Positions 7,918 through 16,614 of a stretch of DNA of 33,254 nucleotides are shown in pieces. A model generated the notes under the pieces. That model saw only the letters and a list, made by a program, of their open reading frames with translations, was not told the origin of the DNA and did not search any database. Source of the stretch: an uncultured Psychrobacter sp. GTDB taxonomy: Bacteria > Pseudomonadota > Gammaproteobacteria > Pseudomonadales > Moraxellaceae. Every line of letters begins with the position of its first letter. Within the stretch, counting starts at the first letter, position 1. The position numbers and the translations under genes were made by a program. The stretch lies in the NCBI GenBank assembly GCA_913061175.1, contig CAJXUF010000006.1:1-33254 (forward strand). The letters run 5' to 3'.

Positions 7918-8844
7918 CTAGTCAACTCGCAAAGAAATAGGCACGCTATTATTGTTATTAATAGTTCGGCTACCGTTACTGGTACTACTGCTTGAGTTTT
8001 GTGAAATCTGTCCAATCGTTACCCATTGTCCACGTGGCACGATAATCGAACTGTTCAATCTTTGACCTCGAACAGCATTACTAGCACTGCTAGTAGAATT
8101 TCCAGTGGAACTCATTTGATTATAAGGTGAATTCGGCTGCACTAACCTTTCTTCCACTTGGGAAAGTTGTACTTCCACCTGCCCGCTAGGCAGCAGTCTT
8201 GGTGTAACGGCAATCCCTTGTGTCGTTGGTAGTAGTATTTGCTGCTGAATCACAATCTGTGGTCTTAGGTTATCGTTAGCTGAGCGATGATAAGTTGAAT
8301 AGTTATTAGCATTATAGGTTTGAGTCAGTGAGTAGAGCGTACCTGTGCTGATACTCGCCGCACTGCCAGATAATGTTTGTACTTGATATAGATTACTACT
8401 CTGCTGCAGGCTGCTACGCTGACTAATAACCCCTGCACCTTGGATACCGCGATTGGTGATAATGACCTGACCCTGCTGAATATTACCTTGCCCGCTACTA
8501 CTATTGCCAACACGTACAGCGACCGTCAATGCCTGTGGCTGACGGTCAATTTGAGACAACAACTGCTGTACCACCTCATAATTGCGTGCCGTCGTCCGCA
8601 GTACCAATTTATCTTGATACGTAGTCACCGTACCACCGTCTGCGCTACTATTTAATTGCTGCCTTACTGCAGGTAGTAGGCTAGCCCCGCCATAAGTATG
8701 GATGACATAAGTTTGAGCAGTACTGGCTTGTACGGTTACTGGTAGAACCGCTAGACTCAGTGCAAAAGCTGATAGACTTGCAAGGTTGATGGCATAAACA
8801 GCACCAATCAGTCTATGACTAATATAACGTTTGATACTATTCAT
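7918..8844 (-). CDS. Periplasmic secretin-domain-like protein, function unknown
   Basis: A 308-residue exported protein with a signal peptide ending near VQA (residues 38-40). Residues about 45-112 (SLLPAVRQQLNS, then YQDKLVLRTTARNYEVVQQL and LSQID) resemble the short N-domains of type II/III secretins and pilus secretins. The middle is Gln/Ser/Asn-rich. Residues about 196-232 (QQILLPTTQGIAVTPRLLPS) and 263-282 (LNSSIIVPRGQWVTIGQI) resemble strands of a secretin core. It is far shorter than a real secretin, has no pilus or secretion genes beside it, and its last 25 residues are Ser/Asn-rich low complexity. AGG lies a few bases before the ATG. The gene is 69 bases downstream of dapB and may be co-transcribed with it. 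The secretin resemblance is by eye only. Confidence 0.6.
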   Translation of the reverse strand: MNSIKRYISHRLIGAVYAINLASLSAFALSLAVLPVTVQASTAQTYVIHTYGGASLLPAVRQQLNSSADGGTVTTYQDKLVLRTTARNYEVVQQLLSQIDRQPQALTVAVRVGNSSSGQGNIQQGQVIITNRGIQGAGVISQRSSLQQSSNLYQVQTLSGSAASISTGTLYSLTQTYNANNYSTYHRSANDNLRPQIVIQQQILLPTTQGIAVTPRLLPSGQVEVQLSQVEERLVQPNSPYNQMSSTGNSTSSASNAVRGQRLNSSIIVPRGQWVTIGQISQNSSSSTSNGSRTINNNNSVPISLRVD

Positions 8845-8913
8845 ACCTGCTCCCTTATTACTATTAAGTCATCAGTTATCACGTTAAACTTGACCGTCAA
8901 CTATAAATAGTCG

Positions 8914-9744
8914 TTAGTCACTTAATCCAAGCACGTCTTGCATATTGTACTGACCTACTTCTTGCTCAACGACCCAAGTTGCGGCACGTACTGCACCAGC
9001 GGCAAATGTCATGCGCGCGCGTGCACGATGGGTAATCTCGACCACTTCGCCATCTGCGATAAACATCACAGTATGGTCGCCTACGATTTCGCCACCACGT
9101 ACAGCGTGGATACCGATTGTCCCAGATTCGCGCTCGCCCGTTTGTCCTTCGCGGCCATAAATAGCAACGTCTTTTAGGTTTTGTCCGCGTGCTTCTGCGA
9201 CGGCTTCGGCCATCATATATGCCGTACCAGAAGGCGCATCGATTTTGTGTTTATGATGGGCTTCGATGATTTCTACATCAGCATCATTACCAAACGCTTT
9301 GGCAGCCATACCGAGTAGCTTCAATGATAAATTAACGCCTGTCGAATAGTTACCCGCATATACGATAGTGATTTTCTCACTTGCTTTTGCCAGTACTCGT
9401 TCTTGCTGTTCATTGAATCCTGTCGTCCCGATGACCATAGCGACGTTATGCTCAGCACAAACTTGCATGTTTTTTTCAGTAGCGTCAGGCAAGCTAAAAT
9501 CAATCAGCACATCGATATCATCAATCACAGCGGCTAAGTCATCAACGATTTGTACATTCAAATGACCGATAGCAGCAACTTCGCCTGCATCAGCACCGAC
9601 TAGACTAGAGCCTTGACGCTCAATCGCTGCTTTTAATACAGTTTGTGGATTGTTCTGTACTGCCTCAATAAGCATACGACCCATACGGCCGCCTGCACCG
9701 ATTACCCCAACGTTGATAGATTTATTATTTACTTGTTCGCTCAT
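8914..9744 (-). CDS. dapB: 4-hydroxy-tetrahydrodipicolinate reductase
   Basis: NAD(P)H-dependent reductase of the lysine/meso-DAP pathway. The 276-residue product has the Rossmann motif [10 protein letters not shown] (13-22), the cofactor/substrate segment GTTG (106-109) and the active-site block [15 protein letters not shown] (161-175), with the catalytic His/Lys pair. The start is supported by AAGG about eight bases upstream of the ATG. It lies 173 bases downstream of dnaJ on the same strand, with a terminator between, so it probably has its own promoter in the short gap. Its product feeds DAP to the wall, the same amino acid recycled through Mpl. Confidence 0.97.
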   Translation of the reverse strand: MSEQVNNKSINVGVIGAGGRMGRMLIEAVQNNPQTVLKAAIERQGSSLVGADAGEVAAIGHLNVQIVDDLAAVIDDIDVLIDFSLPDATEKNMQVCAEHNVAMVIGTTGFNEQQERVLAKASEKITIVYAGNYSTGVNLSLKLLGMAAKAFGNDADVEIIEAHHKHKIDAPSGTAYMMAEAVAEARGQNLKDVAIYGREGQTGERESGTIGIHAVRGGEIVGDHTVMFIADGEVVEITHRARARMTFAAGAVRAATWVVEQEVGQYNMQDVLGLSD

Positions 9745-9845
9745 GTTTTTACCTTAGATGTTTTATATTTGGTGAAACTATTTTTGACTATCATTTATCG
9801 TAAGTTTAGCAAATATCATCACATGAATGGCTTTTTATACCATCA

Positions 9846-9884
9846 ATAAAAAGCCCAAAGGTTTCATGTGAAACCTTTGGGCTT
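9846..9884 (-). terminator. dnaJ terminator with ParB-site-like core
   Basis: AAGCCCAAAGGTTTCA (9851-9866) and TGAAACCTTTGGGCTT (9869-9884) form a perfect 16-base inverted repeat. On the minus strand it is followed by a T run, so it ends dnaJ. Its core GTTTCATGTGAAAC (9861-9874) is one base from the ParB-site core GTTTCACGTGAAAC. Confidence 0.85.
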
Positions 9885-9917
9885 AGTTCAATACTAGCTA
9901 CTTAGTTAAACTATTTC

Positions 9918-11054
9918 TTAATCGAACAAATCACCGATTTTTTTGAAGAATGACTTCTTATGTGGCGACTGTTGATGCTTACTGTCGTCATCCAAAGTAT
10001 CTTGGAATTGGCGTAACAAGTCTTTTTGCTCACGAGTCAGATTTACTGGCGTTTCGATAACCACACGACAAATCAAGTCACCTTTCATAGTAGTACGGAC
10101 TGGCGTCACACCTTTGCCGCGTACACGCAGTAACTTACCACTTTGCGTACCTTCTGCCACTTTGATTTTTACTTTGCCATCTAAGGTTGGGATTTCGACT
10201 TCTTTACCCAATGCTGCATCAGTGATGCTTACTGGCACATCCATATATAGGTCAGCACCTTGACGGGTAAAGACATTGTGCTGTTTGACGCGTACTTCGA
10301 CATATAGATCGCCGTTTTGTACGCCAGCGCCGCCCGCTTCGCCCTCGCCTGCTAGACGAACACGATCGCCATCATCGACACCTGCAGGGATAGAGACTTC
10401 CAAGGTGCGTGATTTGTCTTTTACGCCGTTACCATGACAGTCCGAACAAGGGTTTTTGATCTGTTTACCAGTACCGCCGCAATGAGGACAAGCTTGCTGT
10501 ACCGCAAAGAAACCTTGCTGCATACGTACTTGACCTTGGCCATGACAAGTCTGACAGGTGACCACATCAGAAGCATTTTTTGCCCCTTTACCATCACAGG
10601 TATCACAAGGCGCAGGAGCCGTGAAACTGATTTCTTTTTTGCAGCCACGTACGGCTTCTTCTAGTGTCAGCTCAATCACATAACGCAAGTCAGAGCCGCG
10701 ACGCGAACGCCCACCACCGCCGCCACGCTGTTGACCGAAGATATCACCGAAGTTACCAAAGATATCGCCAAAGATATCTTGGAAGTTACCGCCACCTGCG
10801 CCGCCGAAGCCGCCGCCACCCATGCCGTTTTCAAAGGCTGCATGGCCCATACGGTCGTAGGCTGAACGTTTCTCTTCGTCGCTCAATACTTCATAAGCCA
10901 TTGAAGCTTCTTTGAATTTGTCTTCCGAATCAGGATCATCAGAGTTGCGATCTGGATGGTATTTCATGGCAAGCTTACGGTAGGCTCGCTTAATTTCTTT
11001 GCTGTCAGCAGTCTTGCTGACACCTAATATTTCATAAAAATCGCGCTTACTCAT
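9918..11054 (-). CDS. dnaJ: Chaperone DnaJ
   Basis: Hsp40 co-chaperone that stimulates DnaK ATPase and delivers substrates. With the chosen start the protein has 378 residues: a J-domain with HPD (33-35), a Gly/Phe-rich linker (about 75-115), a zinc domain with four CxxCxGxG repeats ([32 protein letters not shown]) and the C-terminal substrate-binding domain. The open frame starts nine codons earlier, at 11081. The ATG at 11054 is preferred because AGGAGAG lies at ribosome-site distance and because [14 protein letters not shown] is the family's usual N-terminus. dnaK and grpE are not in this window. A terminator hairpin follows. Confidence 0.97.
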   Translation of the reverse strand: MSKRDFYEILGVSKTADSKEIKRAYRKLAMKYHPDRNSDDPDSEDKFKEASMAYEVLSDEEKRSAYDRMGHAAFENGMGGGGFGGAGGGNFQDIFGDIFGNFGDIFGQQRGGGGGRSRRGSDLRYVIELTLEEAVRGCKKEISFTAPAPCDTCDGKGAKNASDVVTCQTCHGQGQVRMQQGFFAVQQACPHCGGTGKQIKNPCSDCHGNGVKDKSRTLEVSIPAGVDDGDRVRLAGEGEAGGAGVQNGDLYVEVRVKQHNVFTRQGADLYMDVPVSITDAALGKEVEIPTLDGKVKIKVAEGTQSGKLLRVRGKGVTPVRTTMKGDLICRVVIETPVNLTREQKDLLRQFQDTLDDDSKHQQSPHKKSFFKKIGDLFD

Positions 11055-11477
11055 GCTCTCTCCTATCGTCTTTACAGCCACACCAGTTCGTCAAATCATC
11101 AGCTCAATTGATAGTTGTCTTAATCTTATTCGTGGTTCTTAGCTAGTGGATACGTATGACGTTTCACATGAAACACAATAATTCACCATGCTATAGAACC
11201 ATAATGCTTAGACTTAACCAACAAATACGGTGAAGGCTGCTTAGCCAAATCAATTATAAAAAGTTTGCGCTATTTATGGAGATGGTCTGCTGATTTATCA
11301 AGCTCTTAAATGATGAAATTAGCAGTTGGCATCGCTGCGGCAAAAGCCAAACGATTCATTAAGGTTACTGCAAAGCTTTTCATACCTGAGCAGTGCCCAG
11401 TCGTGCTAATATTTACCGCCACATCTACGGTCATTTATACTCATAGTGATGACGATTGCGACAAGGTATCAAGTCTT
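11055..11477. other. Divergent promoter region of dnaJ and the DUF2939 gene
   Basis: No gene is evident. The region must hold the dnaJ promoter (minus strand) and that of the DUF2939 gene. I could not identify a heat-shock or sigma-70 promoter with confidence. It contains GTTTCACATGAAAC (11161-11174), the exact reverse complement of the core of the dnaJ terminator and one base from the ParB-site core. An open frame from 11310 in phase with the next gene gives an unlikely N-terminus and was not used. Confidence 0.55.
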
Positions 11478-12128
11478 ATGAAAAAGCTGGTTATTCTATT
11501 AATCATCATTGCGGTAGCAGTGTATGCAGGCTCGCCTTACTACAGTGCTTATCAGCTCAAAAACGCTTATGATGATAAAGACGGTGCCACTATCGCAGCG
11601 GCTATTGATTATGAGCAAGTGCGACCAAGCGTCCAAAATCAGCTAACTAGCCAATTTGCGACGACAATGACTAAGTACCCACTAATTTCTGAACTAGGTG
11701 GTGAGCCGTTGACCGAAGCCGCGAATGGTTTTATCGCGCAGGCAGTTGAAGGGGCCATCACGCCGCAGAATATCGAAAAGGTGATTAATACCCAAGGTCA
11801 AGCCAATACAGCAACCAAAGAGCTAGCCGCAGCATGGGCCATCGCTAGCGATCAAGTTGACTTGAAGAATCTGATTCAGAACTTAATCATCAAGCGTGGT
11901 GATGTCGATGCCGTGGTCAAAAGCCAAATGCAGCAAGTCATGAAAAAACAAGCTGCCGAACTTGAGCAGCAAGTAGCCCAAGGCAATGACAGCGAGAAGC
12001 CAACGCTGAGCTACTGCGGTATCAACTGCTTTAGTATTAGTGGTCAGGTAAAAGGCTACCCTCTCACTATCAAGATGCAGCGTGAAGGGCTTATCAATTG
12101 GAAAATCGTTGATATCATCTTACCATAA
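11478..12128 (+). CDS. DUF2939 family protein, single N-terminal membrane anchor
   Basis: A 216-residue protein with an N-terminal hydrophobic segment (KLVILLIIIAVAVYAGSPYY, about residues 3-22) that may be a membrane anchor or uncleaved signal. A mostly helical, probably periplasmic domain follows. The SPYYSAYQLKNAYDDKDGAT segment and AAIDYEQVRPSVQNQL are typical of DUF2939 proteins, whose role is unknown. The C-terminal part has a Cys pair (YCGINCF) and a short beta segment. The longer frame from 11310 adds a 56-residue stretch without family resemblance; the ATG at 11478 gives the usual MKK start, with AAGG about eleven bases upstream. A strong bidirectional terminator follows. Confidence 0.75.
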   Translation: MKKLVILLIIIAVAVYAGSPYYSAYQLKNAYDDKDGATIAAAIDYEQVRPSVQNQLTSQFATTMTKYPLISELGGEPLTEAANGFIAQAVEGAITPQNIEKVINTQGQANTATKELAAAWAIASDQVDLKNLIQNLIIKRGDVDAVVKSQMQQVMKKQAAELEQQVAQGNDSEKPTLSYCGINCFSISGQVKGYPLTIKMQREGLINWKIVDIILP

Positions 12129-12176
12129 ATTATTTAAGACAGCTTTTGAGATGCAAAAATGTCTGAATAGAACTCA

Positions 12177-12216
12177 AAAAAACCGCCTTATGAACTGATT
12201 CATAAGGCGGTTTTTT
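12177..12216. terminator. Bidirectional terminator
   Basis: A perfect 18-base stem, AAAAAACCGCCTTATGAA (12177-12194) and TTCATAAGGCGGTTTTTT (12199-12216), has a four-base loop. It separates the DUF2939 gene (+) from the convergent DsbC-like gene (-). Confidence 0.95.
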
Positions 12217-12284
12217 ATTACTGTACTTAACCGTCTAATATTTTAATTTTTTGAACTGTTGAAACACTTAACCATACCAGTCGA

Positions 12285-13361
12285 TTATTCAACACCTAAG
12301 AATTCTAAAAATTCTGGACTCTCAAAACTCGCTTGATATAGCACGCCATCTTCACGATAGATTGCAGGCGTCGCCATTACCGCGAGTCCAGCTGCTTTTT
12401 CACGATTGGGTGTTACATGGTCAACTGTACAACTTGCTGATGCAGGTGTCATTTCACCCTGTAGCATCGCCTTATCAAATGCCTGACGACGACTGTCTTC
12501 ATCCGCTTGGCACCAGATACCACGCATCTGCTTTGGTGACGCCTCATATATCGGATAGCCGATGACATTGACCGTCACGCCTTTTGCATTGAGTGAGGGC
12601 ACTTGCTGATGTAATCGGCGACAATAAGGGCAGTTCACATCATCTGCCACATAGATAACTGCTCTTTCAGTAGTGGTCGCTGGATAAGTAATCAGTTGGC
12701 TTTTGTCCAATGACGCAAACACCGACTGGTTTTTACGTTTTTCAAAGTTCTCATCAAGGCCGATAAATTGACCGTTTTCGATGACTGATATTTCGCCATC
12801 GGTAATATACTGCGCATCATCTGATAGTAAAAACGGCACCCCTTCTAGCGTTGCTCCCCATATAACACCCGGTACTGCGGTATAAAAGAATGGTGTTTTA
12901 GCGCTCATGTTCTTAAGCGCAGCCATATTTGCTAGCATAGACGATTTGACTGAGGCACTGACAGGTTTACCTACTTTGCTACTGTTGCCCGCGCTATCAC
13001 TACGCGTTGGCGTTTCGGTGATAACTTGCTTACTTGGATTCTTCTGTAGCTCACCCTGAATGACGTAGCGACCATCTTCGGTGATGTGCAGCGGCAACTG
13101 GCTGGCCAAATTCACTTGGTACATATTAGGCAGTTTGGACGGCACAATAGAAGTAATCTGTGTCTTGATGCCTGCTTGGGTCAATATTTGACGCAATCGC
13201 TTATCGACAGCTGCACTCACTGCTTGAGCTACTTGTGAATTTGTAGTGCTTTGCGTTACGTTATTACTGTTGGCATCCGCTGAACTTGGCTGAGCGCAAG
13301 CAGTGGTTGCTAATAGTATGACGCTGATTAGGCTAGCGGACTTTAATACAGGTAATGTCAC
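12285..13361 (-). CDS. dsbC: DsbC-type thiol:disulfide isomerase lipoprotein with an extra N-terminal domain
   Basis: Periplasmic disulfide isomerase/reductase of the DsbC/DsbG group. The product has 358 residues against about 236 in E. coli DsbC. A lipoprotein signal with Cys22 (ATTAC) replaces a cleavable signal. The thioredoxin domain has the active site CPYC (244-247) in VADDVNCPYCRRLHQQ, the second DsbC-type cysteine pair Cys284 (GIWCQADED) and Cys311 (ASCTVDH), and the cis-proline TP (331-332). Upstream are two similar dimerisation-type segments, LHITEDGRYVIQGEL (91-105) and FLLSDDAQYITDGEI (177-191), where DsbC normally has one. A Ser/Thr-rich linker joins them. DsbD, needed to keep it reduced, is not in the window. 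The promoter should lie in the 377-base gap towards rsuA. Confidence 0.82.
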   Translation of the reverse strand: MTLPVLKSASLISVILLATTACAQPSSADANSNNVTQSTTNSQVAQAVSAAVDKRLRQILTQAGIKTQITSIVPSKLPNMYQVNLASQLPLHITEDGRYVIQGELQKNPSKQVITETPTRSDSAGNSSKVGKPVSASVKSSMLANMAALKNMSAKTPFFYTAVPGVIWGATLEGVPFLLSDDAQYITDGEISVIENGQFIGLDENFEKRKNQSVFASLDKSQLITYPATTTERAVIYVADDVNCPYCRRLHQQVPSLNAKGVTVNVIGYPIYEASPKQMRGIWCQADEDSRRQAFDKAMLQGEMTPASASCTVDHVTPNREKAAGLAVMATPAIYREDGVLYQASFESPEFLEFLGVE

Positions 13362-13738
13362 AGAGAGATTCCTATCTGGTTTTTAATAATGGCAGTTTTC
13401 AATATTAAGACCAATTCCAAATCTACAACTAACTGAAAGGTAGCAATACATTTTCTGATTAGTCAGATTTTTAGAGTTGGTTTAAGGGTTGTCTGTCATA
13501 AAAATATAGATAAAAAAGACTGTAGCATATGGGATAGTTTTGCAAAGCAATAAATAGCTAAAATCGCAAAACTGCTACTTAGCTTTAAGAGATAGGCAAC
13601 ACAGCTAGATAATAGACATAAATACAATATAGCAGACCGCAAAAAGCAGCACACTAGAGAGCGGCTGCTAATGGGTTTAAAACGATAGTTTCAAGACAAA
13701 TACTAATGCCAAAGCTTAATAGTTTCAGTGCTTATTTC
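13362..13738. other. AT-rich gap upstream of the DsbC-like gene, with an inverted repeat
   Basis: No gene is seen. It should contain the promoter of the DsbC-like gene and the end of the rsuA transcript. An interrupted inverted repeat is present: GTAGC (13522-13526) and AGTTTTGC (13536-13543) against GCAAAACT (13566-13573) and GCTAC (13574-13578). It has no T tract on either side, so it is not an obvious terminator. Confidence 0.5.
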
Positions 13739-14443
13739 TTAAAACTTAGCAACTTCTTCTGGCGTTAAGAAACGGCTGTCACCTTTTTCTAGGCCTTCTA
13801 GATTGATGTGACCGATACTGGCACGGTGCAGCTCAGTTACTCGATTACCAAAGTAACCCATCATACGTTTGACCTGATGATATTTGCCCTGCTCTAATGT
13901 TAGGCGTGCATGTTTTTCATCAATGAACTCAAGAACAGCAGGCTTGGTTGGCTCATAATCCCCTTCAAGCAAGATGCCTTCAGACACTTTTTTCACGGCT
14001 TTTTCTTGTGTATCACTATCCATTGCATCTGCCAAAGTCAGCTCGTACACCTTTGCATGCTCATGCTTAGGACTGGTGACACGGTGCAGCCAGCCGCCAT
14101 CATCACTCATCAGCAATGCACCAGTAGTATCGACGTCGAGACGTCCAGCGATACGCAAGCTACCCAATTCTGGTACAGCAATCAGTTCGGTGACGATTGG
14201 ATACTCTTTAACTTTTAGCGTGCACTCGAAGCCTTCAGGCTTATATAACAAGATATAGCGATTGCCCGCAGCGACCGACAACGGCTCGCCTGCCCACATC
14301 ACATCATCATTGACCACATCGACATGTAGGCCAGGATCTTTAACCACTTGATCGTTTACGGTGATTTCGCCGGCGTGCATGATCTTTTTTGACTCTTTAC
14401 GCGACAGCTCGGTGGCTTTACTAATGAATTTATCTAAACGCAT
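13739..14443 (-). CDS. rsuA: 16S rRNA pseudouridine(516) synthase
   Basis: Converts U516 of 16S rRNA to pseudouridine. The 234-residue protein has an N-terminal S4 RNA-binding domain (MRLDKFISKATELSRKESKK and on, about 1-55), then the RsuA-type catalytic domain with AGRLDVDTTGALLMSDDG (catalytic Asp103), TSPKHEHAKVYEL, TKPAVLEFID and QGKYHQVKRMMGYFGNRV. The frame could begin at an ATG at 14458, but that gives five extra residues with no ribosome site. The ATG at 14443 begins at the S4 domain and has a weak GGTAG upstream. The gene is divergent from yigZ. Confidence 0.93.
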   Translation of the reverse strand: MRLDKFISKATELSRKESKKIMHAGEITVNDQVVKDPGLHVDVVNDDVMWAGEPLSVAAGNRYILLYKPEGFECTLKVKEYPIVTELIAVPELGSLRIAGRLDVDTTGALLMSDDGGWLHRVTSPKHEHAKVYELTLADAMDSDTQEKAVKKVSEGILLEGDYEPTKPAVLEFIDEKHARLTLEQGKYHQVKRMMGYFGNRVTELHRASIGHINLEGLEKGDSRFLTPEEVAKF

Positions 14444-14640
14444 ACTATTTACTACCATCGGTTTTATTATACCAGCCCTAAATCAGAAACTAACGACGCC
14501 AGCACTCAGCCGTGAGCGGCTCGTTATCTTCGATGGTTAGAAATGGTACTATAATGAAAAATTAAATGAACACTGTGCTCAATACAAAAGCCAGTGAAAG
14601 TCAGACCAGTTTAACATATCCAACCTAAGCCTGATGAAAT

Positions 14641-15243
14641 ATGAGCTATCAAACGCTAAAACGTGCCGTTACCACGCGACTCGAAATTAAAAAATCTGAG
14701 TTTATCGCTTACGCCTATCCGGTGACCTCTCGTGAGCAAGCAATGTTTCACGTGGAACAACTACGCGAGCAATATCCCGATGCACGGCATTTCTGCTGGG
14801 CATACATCATCGGTGATCCAGATAATACCACTAGTGCTGGTTTCGATGATGATGGCGAGCCAAGTGGTACAGCTGGTCGACCGATACTGAATGTACTGCA
14901 GCATAAGTCGATCGGCAATGTGATTATCATTGTGGTGCGTTACTTCGGTGGTATCAAATTGGGTGCTGGCGGTCTTACCCGTGCTTATGCAGGCTCTGCT
15001 CAAGCGGCCGTCGATGAAATGACACTAAACCCTTATGTACCGATGACCCAGATTCAGATACTGGCAGAATTTGCGACCGAAGCGCAATGCCGCTATATGA
15101 TAGAGAGCCTTGGCGGTCATATCGACGATGTCGCCTACAGTAAGCAAGTAACCTTAACCGCCACACTTGCTGAAGCAGATGTCGAAAATTTAAAAGAGCG
15201 TTTAGCAATGGATGGTCGAGTATTGGATAAACCAGAAGACTAA
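14641..15243 (+). CDS. yigZ: YigZ/IMPACT family protein
   Basis: A 200-residue protein of the UPF0029/IMPACT family. The N-terminal domain carries the family signature: ARHFCWAYIIG (residues 49-59), DDDGEPSGTAGRPIL (79-93) and VVRYFGGIKLGAGGL (98-112). A smaller ferredoxin-like C-terminal domain follows. The eukaryotic member regulates translation through GCN1/GCN2; the bacterial role is not settled, though ribosome or nucleic-acid binding is suspected from structure. The ATG at 14641 gives the usual MSYQTLK start. The gene contains a ParB-site-like 16-mer at 14744-14759. YheT follows after 214 bases. Confidence 0.93.
   Translation: MSYQTLKRAVTTRLEIKKSEFIAYAYPVTSREQAMFHVEQLREQYPDARHFCWAYIIGDPDNTTSAGFDDDGEPSGTAGRPILNVLQHKSIGNVIIIVVRYFGGIKLGAGGLTRAYAGSAQAAVDEMTLNPYVPMTQIQILAEFATEAQCRYMIESLGGHIDDVAYSKQVTLTATLAEADVENLKERLAMDGRVLDKPED
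14744..14759. promoter_or_regulatory. Candidate parS (ParB-binding) site within yigZ
   Basis: TGTTTCACGTGGAACA differs from the widely conserved parS consensus TGTTTCACGTGAAACA at one base and keeps the central CACGTG. Chromosomal parS sites often lie inside genes near the replication origin. No parA, parB, dnaA or gidA is in the window, so origin proximity cannot be tested here. Confidence 0.5.
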
Positions 15244-15310
15244 AAATCTGACTAACTACTCTCATCGACCGTCTTAGATAGTTTTCTTTTCAATATGCTT
15301 ATTTGTTAGA

Positions 15311-15348
15311 TTTTTCAGTAACTGTTTCCAGTAGCTGTTTTCAGTAAT
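15311..15348 (+). repeat. Short 13-bp tandem repeat
   Basis: Three imperfect units around CAGTA (starting at 15316, 15329 and 15342, exactly 13 bases apart) read TTTTCAGTAACTG, TTTCCAGTAGCTG and TTTTCAGTAATCA. They lie in the yigZ-yheT spacer. Confidence 0.5.
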
Positions 15349-15457
15349 CATGCGTTCACTGAAAATTATTGGTTTTCACAGGTACTGGCGTTATGATAAA
15401 AAACCCTTACCACACTACTCTATTTATTTTTTTACAATTATTAAATAAGACCAATAT

Positions 15458-16555
15458 ATGTCAACTTCAACCAAACCTTTTTCTCCAGCACCTTTTAAGC
15501 CACCATTTTGGCTGACCAATCCACATCTGCAAAGCATCCTGCCCAAGTTTTTTGCGCCAAAGTCACCGACCTACCGCCGCGTGGTCGAAAAAGATTCATT
15601 GGACGAGAGCGATATTGCTTATGACTTTTATGATGCGCATCCTATAGAAGTATCAAAAAATGGTGAGCTTGAGCAAACCCCATTGATTGTTCTATTCCAC
15701 GGCATGGAAGGCAGTAGTGACAGTCATTACGCTCGCGCACTAGCGTACCAAATGCACGCGCAGGGCTGGCACTTTGTGGTGGCACATTTCCGTAGTTGCG
15801 GCGGTATTCCTGCTAGTGGCACGGTGTTCTACAACGCAGGCGACACTGACGAGGTGCATCATGCGCTACAGAATTTGCGTGAGCAGTATGCCAATATCTA
15901 TGCCGTTGGTGTCTCATTAGGAGGCAATGCACTGGCCAAATATATGGGCGAATATGAGGACAAAGTCCTTTGTAAAGGTGCAGTGGTTATCTCCGCGCCA
16001 GTCGACATGTCCTCAGCTGCCATTACTATGCACAGCTTCTTGAGTCATCGTATCTATACGCCTTATCTGCTTAACCCAATTATCAAAAAAGCATTGGCGA
16101 ACGATCTCACGCAAGATGAAATCAACTCTATCAAAGCTGCCAATCGTATCAGTGATTTCGATGATATCTTTACCGCGCCGCGTCACGGATATCGCTCCAA
16201 AAACGACTATTACCATACTGCATCCGCCATGCCGTATTTGCGCAACGTCACTCACCCTCTGCTATTGATCAGTGCAAAGGATGATCCTTTCATCGGCTTC
16301 ACTGCTACCCCAAATGATGTCTCTGAGAGTGTCACTATCTTAGATACTGAGCACGGTGGGCACATCGGTTATCTGCGTTATCGTTCAGACAATGGGCATT
16401 CCAAAAGCAAATCGTCTGTCAGTAATGATAAAGAGTCCAAGACTTCAAAGTTCGATATTAACTGGATACCTGAAACTGTCAGCGCTTATTTTAATTGGAT
16501 TGGTGTGGCTTCTACTAGCGAGCCTTCTCAGGACGTGGTCTCTGACAATAAATAA
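15458..16555 (+). CDS. yheT: YheT-type alpha/beta-hydrolase
   Basis: A 365-residue hydrolase of the YheT/ABHD1-3 family, probably an esterase with an undefined physiological substrate. Family landmarks are FKPPFWLTNPHLQSILP near the N-terminus, the oxyanion-hole region LFHGMEGSSDSHYARAL (79-95), the nucleophile elbow GVSLGG (Ser153), SAKDDPF (Asp275 or Asp276) and the catalytic His302 in EHGGHIGYL. A Ser/Lys-rich insert (NGHSKSKSSVSNDKESK) follows the His, and the C-terminus is an extra acidic tail, both unlike E. coli YheT. The next gene starts 59 bases downstream with no terminator between, so the two are probably co-transcribed. Confidence 0.92.
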   Translation: MSTSTKPFSPAPFKPPFWLTNPHLQSILPKFFAPKSPTYRRVVEKDSLDESDIAYDFYDAHPIEVSKNGELEQTPLIVLFHGMEGSSDSHYARALAYQMHAQGWHFVVAHFRSCGGIPASGTVFYNAGDTDEVHHALQNLREQYANIYAVGVSLGGNALAKYMGEYEDKVLCKGAVVISAPVDMSSAAITMHSFLSHRIYTPYLLNPIIKKALANDLTQDEINSIKAANRISDFDDIFTAPRHGYRSKNDYYHTASAMPYLRNVTHPLLLISAKDDPFIGFTATPNDVSESVTILDTEHGGHIGYLRYRSDNGHSKSKSSVSNDKESKTSKFDINWIPETVSAYFNWIGVASTSEPSQDVVSDNK

Positions 16556-16614
16556 TCATTGTCATCAATGACAAAATAATAACACCAACGTTTATAACCT
16601 TTTGAGAGTGTTTT

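Noticed and set aside
8025-8040. CCACGTGG-centred match to ParB sites in the secretin-like gene
   Set aside because: At least four mismatches to known parS forms outside the central palindrome.
11055-11081. Nine extra N-terminal codons for dnaJ
   Set aside because: The ATG at 11054 has AGGAG upstream and gives the standard DnaJ N-terminus.
11310-11477. 56-codon extension of the DUF2939 gene
   Set aside because: No ribosome site or family resemblance; the signal-like MKK start at 11478 is preferred.
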